Below are positions 1 through 5,042 of a DNA stretch of 10,833 nucleotides, piece by piece. Within the stretch, counting starts at the first letter, position 1. Each line of letters opens with the position of its first letter. A program made the translations under genes and the position numbers. The stretch is from contig JAKSBB010000208.1 of NCBI GenBank assembly GCA_022361315.1, positions 1 to 10,833 of the forward strand. The letters run 5' to 3'. The stretch comes from Desulfobacterales bacterium (GTDB lineage Bacteria; Desulfobacterota; Desulfobacteria; Desulfobacterales; Desulfobacteraceae). The notes under the pieces were generated by a model that was given only the letters and a program-made list of their open reading frames with translations, did not search any database and had not been told where the DNA came from.

Positions 1-755
1 AAATCATCGAGGATCCTCCGGGCGTCGGCAAAACTCATTTTGGTCCTGTCGCTTCTGTCATAACAGTGCCTGCAATGGAGATCGCAGGCCTGGGTGACAT
101 GCCATTGCAGGGTGAATACATCGCTTTTAAGGAAAGATTCCCCGCCGCTTCGGGCCGCATAGCGGTTTGGCGTTCTGACGATCTTTGTCTCAGGGGCAAT
201 GAGAAGGCCCTGGTCCACGGCACGGTGGATGATGGCCTGGATTTTTCCTATTGGTGTCTTTTCCCGGGCGCTCAGTGCTTCGGGATCAATACCTTCCACC
301 ACCAGTTTTAAGGCAAGCAGGTCGTCATCGGCGGCATCCCGGCAATGGACGTGGCCTGTTGTTGGAGACCGCCATATCAGGATGTGTCCTTCCCTTTTCT
401 TTGGTTCCGGAGTGTCCCGGTGATGGGCATCCGGCGCATTCTCTTCCAGAAGGTGCGGCAGGTGCTGCCATTGCACCGGCAGAAGCAGAAGCTTCGGATT
501 CACGGTGAGTACTTCAACCGGTTCCGGCTGGTTTCCGGAAGACCGGCAGAAGGTTCTGAATGCCATCTCCAATGCAGCCAGTTCTTTTAGAAAGGGTGGT
601 AATCCTTCTGTTTCCGTCATGGTACCAAGACGACGGACGAAGGCATCGGGTTCATGGGGTTCCAATGCCGCCAGAATCCTGTCCCAGGCAGTATTTCCGA
701 GGATCCTGCGGCAGTTGGAAAAATAATGGTTTAAGTTATTTAAAGATGGTTTCAT
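1..755 (-). CDS. sbtM: SbtM-like radical SAM peptide maturase, 5' part (runs off left edge)
   Basis: I translated this frame by hand: it is open from the ATG at 755-753 to base 1, giving 251 residues, with the C-terminal part outside the window. A roughly 215-residue N-terminal domain without a recognised motif (begins MKPSLNNLNHYF) precedes the radical SAM core, whose cluster motif is C224-DLH-C228-RH-C231-Y, i.e. CX3CX2C. The stretch before it (FTLQWHVTQACDLHC) is typical of peptide-maturing radical SAM enzymes. The first in-frame stop upstream is TGA at 791-789, and the ATG at 755 is the first start after it; no good Shine-Dalgarno is visible. The gene lies 56 bp downstream of the Sec-codon peptide gene on the same strand, which is the arrangement of SbtA/SbtM systems. 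In that family the maturase is thought to modify Cys/Sec in the peptide (recent family names suggest thio/selenooxazole chemistry); this is inference here. Radical SAM identity is near certain, the SbtM assignment likely. Confidence 0.85.
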   Translation of the reverse strand, partial: MKPSLNNLNHYFSNCRRILGNTAWDRILAALEPHEPDAFVRRLGTMTETEGLPPFLKELAALEMAFRTFCRSSGNQPEPVEVLTVNPKLLLLPVQWQHLPHLLEENAPDAHHRDTPEPKKREGHILIWRSPTTGHVHCRDAADDDLLALKLVVEGIDPEALSAREKTPIGKIQAIIHRAVDQGLLIAPETKIVRTPNRYAARSGGESFLKSDVFTLQWHVTQACDLHCRHCYDRSDRTKMSFADARRILDD

Positions 756-787
756 GGGAGATTGTTCATGCCCATGGCCGGGGGGAG

Positions 788-806
788 GTCATGCGAACCG
801 CATGAC
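788..806 (-). promoter_or_regulatory. bSECIS-like hairpin 3, for Sec codon 83, lying after the stop codon
   Basis: Minus-strand GTCATGC-GGTTC-GCATGAC: a perfect 7-bp stem with a GGTTC loop, starting 18 nt after the TGA at 820-818. The peptide ends (TAA 814-812) before this hairpin, so it is untranslated and no protein sequence constrains it. A perfect stem here is strong independent evidence for selenocysteine insertion at the last TGA. Confidence 0.82.
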
Positions 807-811
807 AATGG

Positions 812-1066
812 TTACCCTCAGCCGCTCTTGGGTTTTTCGGGTTTTGTGGCGGTACCGTCGTCAACCGGCGGTTTTTCCTCGTCTGTTGTGGTGTCACCTG
901 ACCCACTGTGGCTGCCGCTTCAGCCGCTCTGGGAACTACCTGTTCCCGATTTTTTATCCCCTCAGCCGCTGCTGGCGAGGCATTCCGGCACCAGGGCGGA
1001 TGAACCGGCAAGGAGACCGGCGGCACAAAATCCCGCCAGGATTTTTTTCAATTCTTTCTGATCCAT
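812..1066 (-). CDS. sbtA: SbtA-like selenopeptide precursor with three in-frame TGA (Sec) codons
   Basis: An 84-residue precursor read through three TGA codons as selenocysteine (U): positions 35 (964-962), 49 (922-920) and 83 (820-818), ending with TAA at 814-812. Start ATG 1066 has a textbook SD (TAAGGAGG, 6-nt spacing). Residues 1-34 form a leader: charged start MDQKELKK, then a hydrophobic Ala/Gly/Leu stretch with Cys14 and Cys29. The core is rich in Ser, Gly, Lys, Asp and Thr with no Cys; each U sits in Ser-Gly-U (AGC GGC TGA all three times), followed by Gly, Ser and Gly. A bSECIS-like hairpin follows each TGA. Its partner is the radical SAM maturase gene 56 bp downstream. Sec insertion would need SelA/B/C/D encoded elsewhere. 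Read conventionally, the gene is a meaningless 34-residue ORF. The alternative, a pseudogene with three nonsense codons, is unlikely given the identical contexts and hairpins. The final product and its function are unknown. Confidence 0.88.
888..906 (-). promoter_or_regulatory. bSECIS-like hairpin 2, for Sec codon 49
   Basis: Minus-strand GTGGGTC-AGGT-GAC(A)CCAC: seven base pairs with one bulged A (position 892) and a 4-nt AGGT loop. The loop starts exactly 20 nt after the TGA at 922-920, the same spacing and the same AGGT loop start as hairpin 1, although the stem sequences are unrelated. That is what a shared SelB-binding requirement would produce. Confidence 0.82.
931..947 (-). promoter_or_regulatory. 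bSECIS-like hairpin 1, for Sec codon 35
   Basis: Minus-strand GGGAAC-AGGTA-GTTCCC: a perfect 6-bp stem with a 5-nt loop. The loop begins exactly 20 nt after the TGA at 964-962. Bacterial SECIS elements lie within the coding sequence about 16-37 nt after UGA and have a G in the first two loop bases; both hold. The loop AGGU resembles the E. coli fdhF SECIS loop (AGGUCU) recognised by SelB. Confidence 0.85.
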
Positions 1067-1072
1067 GTCATT

Positions 1073-1080
1073 CCTCCTTA
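1073..1080 (-). promoter_or_regulatory. Strong ribosome binding site deciding the sbtA start
   Basis: TAAGGAGG, 6 nt before the ATG at 1066. It excludes a longer reading frame that could start near 1144 and places the leader peptide start at MDQKE. Confidence 0.85.
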
Positions 1081-1097
1081 ATAAGAAGACAATATGA

Positions 1098-1126
1098 AGG
1101 GTCCCTGCCCGGGAAAGGGGAACCCT
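1098..1126 (-). promoter_or_regulatory. Stem-loop in the presumed 5' leader of sbtA
   Basis: On the minus strand AGGGTTCC (1126-1119) pairs with GGGACCCT (1105-1098), eight pairs including one G-U, around a 13-nt loop that itself contains CCCGGG. It ends 18 nt before the SD of sbtA. No T-tract follows, so it is not an obvious terminator. A role in leader control is possible but unproven. Confidence 0.35.
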
Positions 1127-1145
1127 GGCCTTAATGATGATCACA

Positions 1146-1161
1146 GCATCAGGGCATCAGG
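1146..1161. repeat. Perfect 8-bp tandem duplication GCATCAGG x2
   Basis: Two adjacent copies of GCATCAGG in the intergenic region between the divergent peptide and MFS genes. It could be half of a regulator site or chance. Apart from this, the hairpin at 1098-1126 and the promoter candidates, I see nothing coding between 1081 and 1342. Confidence 0.4.
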
Positions 1162-1194
1162 TATGGGGGGACGAATTTTACTGTGATACTGAAA

Positions 1195-1223
1195 ACCTAT
1201 CAGTTCGCCTGCGAATAAGTCAA
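1195..1223 (-). promoter_or_regulatory. Weak candidate promoter of sbtA with a palindrome in the spacer
   Basis: Minus-strand TTGACT (1223-1218) as a -35, 17 nt, then ATAGGT (1200-1195), a poor -10. Between them lies the palindrome TTCGC-AG-GCGAA (1215-1204), in the usual place for a repressor site. The -35 and the palindrome are clear, the -10 is not. A start here would give a leader of about 120 nt. Confidence 0.3.
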
Positions 1224-1342
1224 TGACTTTGGCATTCTGCGGTTGAAACAGGAGGGCTCACATATGTGTTTTCTGTACGAATGGTTTTTATATGAAATAA
1301 ATTCAGAAGGATGCGTCATTTTGACCCATGTTCGTTTTCATA

Positions 1343-1371
1343 TTGACATCCCGCTGAACCGGATTTATTAT
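1343..1371 (+). promoter_or_regulatory. Sigma-70 promoter of the MFS transporter gene
   Basis: TTGACA (1343-1348), a 17-bp spacer and TATTAT (1366-1371): consensus -35, one mismatch at -10, ideal spacing. Transcription would begin near 1378, about 25 nt before the ATG at 1404, giving a short leader that contains the ribosome binding site. Confidence 0.75.
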
Positions 1372-1403
1372 GCGCCGAAATCCACCTTTTGAGGAATCTT
1401 GCC

Positions 1404-2762
1404 ATGATCTCAAAAACATCTATTCTGCCATTGCTGAAACCCTTTATTTCACTCTACTCATCGGTGTTTTTTCTGCTGACGGGTTTAGGGCTTTTAAACA
1501 CCTTTTTAAGTCTGCGGCTCACCATGGCCGGGGTCGGGGTACAGACCACGGGTATGGTGCTGACGGTGTATTTTATGGGACTGACCACGGGCACATTCTG
1601 CTGCGGAAGAATTATTCGCAGCGTGGGGCATATCCGGGCGTTTTCCGCCTTTGCCGCTGTAGGTGCCGTGATGGTACTGATCCACGGGCTTTATCTTTCG
1701 GTTCCCCTGTGGATGGCCCTGCGCTTTTTCAGCGGCCTTGCCAACATGGGGATGTTCATGGTCATTGAAAGCTGGCTCAACGAATGTGCCGAACCCTGGG
1801 TGAGGGGTCGTATTTTTTCCATCTATATGATCATGACCTATCTCGGTGGTACCCTGGGGCAGAAGATGCTGAATCTGGCCGATATCGAAAGCCAGACCCT
1901 GTATCTGGTAATCAGTATTTTCATGGTGCTGAGCATTGTTCCGGTAGCCGTGACAAAGGCCATGCATCCCGAACTTCCCAAACGGGAAGGCATCCGCCTG
2001 TCCCGGGTCTGCCGGAAAGCCCCCATCGGAATGACGGGCTGTTTCATCTCCGGGATTCTCATTTCCGGGTTTTATGCCATGGCCCCGGTGTTTGCCCATC
2101 AGATCGACCTGGATGTGGCCCAGCTTTCCTGGTTCATGGCCCTGAGCATCGTGGGTGGCCTTCTGTTTCAATGGCCGGTGGGCATATTGTCGGACCGGTT
2201 TGACCGGACCCTGATCCTTCCCGGGATCGGCCTGGTACTGGCCGGGGTTTCCGTCTTTATCGCCTTCATCGGAAACGGCCATGTGGAGATGATTTTAGGG
2301 GGGACCGTATTTTTCGGCGGATTTTTATTCACCATTTACCCCGTTTCCGTGGCCAGGGCCCATGATATGTTCGATGCCGAAGATGTGGTAAAGGTCAGTT
2401 CAGCACTTCTCTTATCCTACGGCCTGGGCTCCATTCTCGGACCCATGGCCGCCTCCACCACCATGAGCCTGGCCGGGACGCCCTACGGCCTCTATTACTA
2501 TTTCATCTACGGCAGCCTTGTCTTTGTGGTGTTGTCCATTGCATGGCGGAGCCTTGAAATGGCCGAGATCGTTCCGCCGGAAGAGCAGGTGGATTTTGTG
2601 ATCATGAAGCAGACCTCAAATGTGGCCATCCACATGGACCCGCGGCTTGATGTTGAGGAAGACGACGGTAATGAGACCCGGGATGGAGAAACCACAGGGA
2701 CTCCGGCGGATTCATCTGACGAAGGCGAATCAAAAGCTGAAGAAACGCAGATGACCTTCTAG
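1404..2762 (+). CDS. MFS transporter, YcaD-like
   Basis: A 452-residue inner-membrane protein with about twelve predicted hydrophobic segments (roughly 13-38, 48-70, 78-98, 101-122, 136-156, 164-186, 208-230, 240-261, 268-288, 294-316, 330-352 and 361-382). The motif GILSDRFDR (260-268) is the MFS cytoplasmic-loop signature, and ESWLN (122-126) plus RGRIFSIYM (134-142) match my memory of the YcaD group. I chose ATG 1404 over the TTG at 1389: TGAGGA (1390-1395) is a good SD 8 nt before 1404, and the TTG lies inside it. The C-terminal 70 residues are hydrophilic, the last 40 very acidic. Substrate unknown. It stands alone, with its own promoter, divergent from the selenopeptide gene and converging on thyA with 18 bp between stops. 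A role in exporting the modified peptide cannot be excluded but nothing shows it. Confidence 0.88.
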   Translation: MISKTSILPLLKPFISLYSSVFFLLTGLGLLNTFLSLRLTMAGVGVQTTGMVLTVYFMGLTTGTFCCGRIIRSVGHIRAFSAFAAVGAVMVLIHGLYLSVPLWMALRFFSGLANMGMFMVIESWLNECAEPWVRGRIFSIYMIMTYLGGTLGQKMLNLADIESQTLYLVISIFMVLSIVPVAVTKAMHPELPKREGIRLSRVCRKAPIGMTGCFISGILISGFYAMAPVFAHQIDLDVAQLSWFMALSIVGGLLFQWPVGILSDRFDRTLILPGIGLVLAGVSVFIAFIGNGHVEMILGGTVFFGGFLFTIYPVSVARAHDMFDAEDVVKVSSALLLSYGLGSILGPMAASTTMSLAGTPYGLYYYFIYGSLVFVVLSIAWRSLEMAEIVPPEEQVDFVIMKQTSNVAIHMDPRLDVEEDDGNETRDGETTGTPADSSDEGESKAEETQMTF

Positions 2763-2780
2763 TTGGAGGAAATCAGAACA

Positions 2781-3647
2781 CTATACCGCAATGTCAAACC
2801 GGATGCCCGGATGGTGCTGATAGCCGGTTAGTTCGGTATCCGTATATTCCCAGTCAAAGATGGAGGTAAAATTTCGGGTCTCTATTTCCGGCAGGGGGTA
2901 AGGTTCTCTTTTCAATTGTTCGTTCAGGCCATCCACATGATTCTCGTAGATATGGGTGTCCCCTAAAAAGCCCACCAGTTTACCCTGGTCAAAACCGGCT
3001 TCCTTTGCCAGAAGCGTAAGCAGCAGGCCGTAGCTGGCAATGTTGAAGGGCAGGCCCAGGGCCGTATCCACGGACCGCTGGTTCCAGAGCAGGTTCAGTT
3101 TGCCGCCGGATACCGTGACCTGGAAGCCGTAGTGACAGGGGGGCAGGGCCATCTTATCCAGGTCCGCGGGGTTCCAGGCGGAAACGAGCATCCGCCTGTC
3201 ATCGGGATTGGTTTTCAGCATCTCCACCACCCGTTTGATCTGATCCACCCCGGGGGTCGCCGGTGGCTGATCGTGGGCGGTGTAACGGGCACCGAAATGC
3301 CGCCATTGAAATCCGTAAATGGGACCCAGCTCCCGTTCAGCCATCATCTGCTTCTGGGTTTCCTCATCGTGACCGTATGCCACTTTCAGGGGGGAGCACC
3401 ATTCATCCCAGATATGGTTCTTTCTTTCCCGCAGCCATTCTTTGTCCGTGATGCCCTTGATAAAGAATTCCAGTTCGCTGGCAACCAGGTGGAAGGGCAT
3501 GTATTTGGTGGTGAGCAGGGGAAAGCCTTTAGACATGTCGTGTTCGAACATGGCACCCGGCACGGCGATGGTATTTACGCCGGTACGGTTGTGTTTTACG
3601 GTGCCTTCAGCCAGTATCTTCTTAACAATGTTCAGATATGCGTCCAT
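2781..3647 (-). CDS. thyA: Thymidylate synthase ThyA
   Basis: 288 residues. It catalyses dUMP + 5,10-methylenetetrahydrofolate to dTMP + dihydrofolate in the cytoplasm. The family signatures are in order: phosphate-binding Arg21 in NRTG, Arg151-Arg152 (DDRRM), nucleophile Cys171 in LPPCHY, then QRSVD (190-194) and LGLPFNIASY (197-206) with the nucleotide-binding Asp194 and Asn202. It ends IRFDIAV, close to the usual ThyA C-terminus. The substitution of HYGFQ for the common HAFFQ after the catalytic Cys is within family variation. The start at 3647 has AAGG about 7 nt upstream. No folA-like gene follows; the MFS gene converges from the other side, so it appears monocistronic. Full length and intact. 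Confidence 0.97.
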   Translation of the reverse strand: MDAYLNIVKKILAEGTVKHNRTGVNTIAVPGAMFEHDMSKGFPLLTTKYMPFHLVASELEFFIKGITDKEWLRERKNHIWDEWCSPLKVAYGHDEETQKQMMAERELGPIYGFQWRHFGARYTAHDQPPATPGVDQIKRVVEMLKTNPDDRRMLVSAWNPADLDKMALPPCHYGFQVTVSGGKLNLLWNQRSVDTALGLPFNIASYGLLLTLLAKEAGFDQGKLVGFLGDTHIYENHVDGLNEQLKREPYPLPEIETRNFTSIFDWEYTDTELTGYQHHPGIRFDIAV

Positions 3648-3662
3648 GTCATGCCTTTGCTA

Positions 3663-3699
3663 CTGATAGGGTTGCCGGTTTAAAAAAGTATCCTATCAG
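3663..3699. repeat. 8-bp inverted repeat between divergent thyA and tautomerase genes
   Basis: CTGATAGG (3663-3670) and CCTATCAG (3692-3699) separated by 21 bp containing an A-rich run. It lies 16 bp upstream of the thyA start in a 191-bp divergent intergenic region. It may be a regulator site or a transcript hairpin. No convincing -10/-35 pair was found for either gene. Confidence 0.4.
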
Positions 3700-3838
3700 A
3701 ATTGGCCGGTGCGGGCAAAATAAAAACGTTAGATTGGATCGGCATTTTCATTTATCTTGTTTGGTCATCTTGGGCTTGCTTTTTATGGGCGGGAGAGGGT
3801 ATCTGTTTCGGTATCTATCAACACTCTGGAGGGAAAAA

Positions 3839-4228
3839 ATGCCGCTTGTCAAAATAGAAACGCGGAAACCCCGGAATTCATCCCGGAAAAAAGAAATCAT
3901 GGATGCCGTCCATTCGGCCATGCGGGACGCCTTCAAAATTCCCGAAGATGACCGTGATATCAGATTCCGGGAATATCACCCGGATGATTTTCAGGTGTCA
4001 CCGGAAAAGAGCGAGAATTACATCCTGGTGGAAATAAGCATTTTCTCCGGACGGTCCCTGGATGCAAAGCGGGCGTTATACCGGGGCATCGTTACCAAAC
4101 TGGAGGCGCTGGGTATCCGGGCCACCGATGTGTTTATCGTGCTCCATGACATCCCACTGGATAATTGGGGGATTCGTGGAGGAATTCCTGCATCCGAAGT
4201 GGATCTGGGGTTTAAGGTGGATGTCTGA
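3839..4228 (+). CDS. Tautomerase-superfamily protein (Tautomerase_2 type)
   Basis: 129 residues, small cytoplasmic enzyme. After Met removal the protein starts with Pro (MPLVKIE), the catalytic base of this superfamily. GRS (71-73), the long second beta-alpha-beta half and the C-terminal block NWGIRGGIPASE (109-120) followed by LGFKVDV match the double-length Tautomerase_2 group, as in Bacillus YusQ-like proteins. The start ATG 3839 has GGAGGG at 3828-3833; an in-frame upstream extension to 3638 has no SD and reads like noise. The family includes keto-enol tautomerases and dehalogenase relatives; the real substrate is unknown. Two terminator-like hairpins follow, so it is probably monocistronic. 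Confidence 0.88.
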   Translation: MPLVKIETRKPRNSSRKKEIMDAVHSAMRDAFKIPEDDRDIRFREYHPDDFQVSPEKSENYILVEISIFSGRSLDAKRALYRGIVTKLEALGIRATDVFIVLHDIPLDNWGIRGGIPASEVDLGFKVDV

Positions 4229-4232
4229 GAAT

Positions 4233-4263
4233 GGCAGCTTAGATTGCTGCCGGGTTATTTTTT
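4233..4263 (+). terminator. Rho-independent terminator after the tautomerase gene
   Basis: GGCAGC (4233-4238), loop TTAGATT, GCTGCC (4246-4251), then GGGTTA and a run of seven T. The hairpin begins 5 nt after the stop codon. The T-run is slightly displaced from the stem. Confidence 0.65.
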
Positions 4264-4305
4264 AAAAGACCCTTTTCGCCGCAGGGACGAGCCGGGCCTT
4301 TTTTT
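4264..4305 (+). terminator. Second terminator, possibly bidirectional
   Basis: AAAAGACCC (4264-4272) pairs with GGGCCTTTT (4294-4302) with one A-C mismatch, followed by more T (seven in all, 4299-4305). On the minus strand the mismatch becomes a G-U pair, so the same element could also stop transcripts from the small secreted gene to its right. Confidence 0.6.
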
Positions 4306-4310
4306 AAGGG

Positions 4311-4335
4311 CGCTTCATCACAGTGATTTGAAGCG
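4311..4335. repeat. Strong stem-loop in the convergent intergenic region
   Basis: CGCTTCA (4311-4317) pairs with TGAAGCG (4329-4335), and inside it TCAC pairs with GTGA around a single A, leaving an unpaired TT. No T-tract follows on either strand. It may stabilise a 3' end. Between here and 4380 I see nothing else. Confidence 0.45.
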
Positions 4336-4380
4336 TTGCTACCAAAGATGGTGGTGCAGGTTGACCCTATACGGGCCGAA

Positions 4381-4506
4381 TCAATGCTCAAACGGATCAT
4401 TGTAACAACTGTCGATTTGAACCGTTACCGTCCCATCTCCGGAAAACGGATAATCCCTCATGTCAGTGGTATAGGATTGGGTTTCACCCTCGTCGGAACA
4501 TTTCTA
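4381..4506 (-). other. In-frame 40-codon extension behind the TAG of the small secreted gene
   Basis: From TAG at 4506-4504 the same reading frame continues with KCSDEGETQSY and GDGTVTVQIDSCYND up to TGA at 4383-4381. The polar, beta-strand-like style matches the upstream part and it adds two Cys. This looks like the severed C-terminus of a 152-residue protein: a nonsense mutation, a sequencing error, or amber readthrough. Confidence 0.5.
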
Positions 4507-4839
4507 GTCAAAACTGAATTTGTATGAGTATTTGCCAAGGTCATAGGAGATTGTGGTGGTCATGGTCTTTGTATACCCGGCACTCAGCTCCCCGGTGGTC
4601 CCGCTGCCGGCATCGGTGCTCTTCCACTGTGTAAAATCAAGGTAGTGTACTTTGGCATTGCTGATGATGATGCCGGGCGCATCACTGCCGACCGTTCCGA
4701 TTGAATTTTTAACATTCAATACGTAAGTGCACTGCCCGCCCCCGAACTTCGAAGCATAGGCGCCACCGGTGATAATCCCAAGGAGAATCAAAACCAGGGT
4801 CAGCTTTTTTAGTGTGTTGGGTGTAAATAATGTTTTCAT
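4504..4839 (-). CDS. Small secreted protein of unknown function, probably prematurely ended by TAG
   Basis: 111 residues, not recognised. Residues 1-30 are a clear Sec-type signal peptide: Lys-rich start, hydrophobic LTLVLILLGIITGGAYA and an AYA-S cleavage site near 29/30. The mature part is Ser/Thr/Gly/Tyr-rich with alternating patterns typical of beta strands (TMTTTISYDL, YSYKFSF) and one Cys at 37. SD AGAGGAG stands about 9 nt before ATG 4839. The frame ends at TAG (4506-4504), but the same frame stays open for 40 more codons of protein-like sequence, so the native protein may have 152 residues. Four 11-bp direct repeats lie just upstream. It is on the same strand as the radical SAM gene to its right, 203 bp away, but no substrate relation is evident. 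Confidence 0.65.
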   Translation of the reverse strand: MKTLFTPNTLKKLTLVLILLGIITGGAYASKFGGGQCTYVLNVKNSIGTVGSDAPGIIISNAKVHYLDFTQWKSTDAGSGTTGELSAGYTKTMTTTISYDLGKYSYKFSFD

Positions 4840-4877
4840 AACGGTTTTCTCCTCTGTTGGTGACCGTGTCGGCCGTT

Positions 4878-4921
4878 TACTCTTTCAAGATTACTCCAAA
4901 ACTAATCCAAGACTGTTCCAA
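4878..4921. repeat. Four tandem 11-bp direct repeats upstream of the secreted protein gene
   Basis: Read on the minus strand: TTGGAACAGTC, TTGGATTAGTT, TTGGAGTAATC, TTGAAAGAGTA, contiguous and each 11 bp. The TTGGA start is kept in three and TTGAA in the fourth. One repeat per helical turn puts the sites on one face of the DNA, as for OmpR/PhoB-type response regulators. They end 38 bp before the ATG at 4839. No standard -10 is evident. The rest of the 4840-5042 gap holds nothing I recognise. Confidence 0.6.
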
Positions 4922-5042
4922 GAACCGTGCCGGGAAATGTGTTGGTTGAAATAGTCTTCAATATTGAGTGGTTATATAAAATGGCCGCTTGGCTCCGGCC
5001 GGAATGGCTGTGGCCGTACCCCGTCTGGATAGACAGAAGTGT

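Noticed and set aside
766..1026. 86-codon minus-strand ORF overlapping sbtA
   Set aside because: Out-of-frame shadow of the selenopeptide gene, Pro/Arg/Ala-rich, without an SD.
962..1144. Conventional 60-codon ORF ending at the first TGA of the selenopeptide gene
   Set aside because: Its upstream 26 codons precede a perfect SD and the ATG at 1066, and its end is the first Sec codon rather than a real stop.
1506..2282. Long antisense ORF inside the MFS gene
   Set aside because: His/Gly/Gln-rich shadow of a membrane-protein gene; the plus-strand protein is clearly real.
3638..3838. N-terminal extension of the tautomerase with a hydrophobic stretch
   Set aside because: A strong SD (GGAGGG) stands just before ATG 3839, and the catalytic Pro must follow that Met.
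4336..4527. 63-codon plus-strand ORF
   Set aside because: Starts with TTG, has no SD, and is antisense to the more protein-like continuation of the secreted gene.
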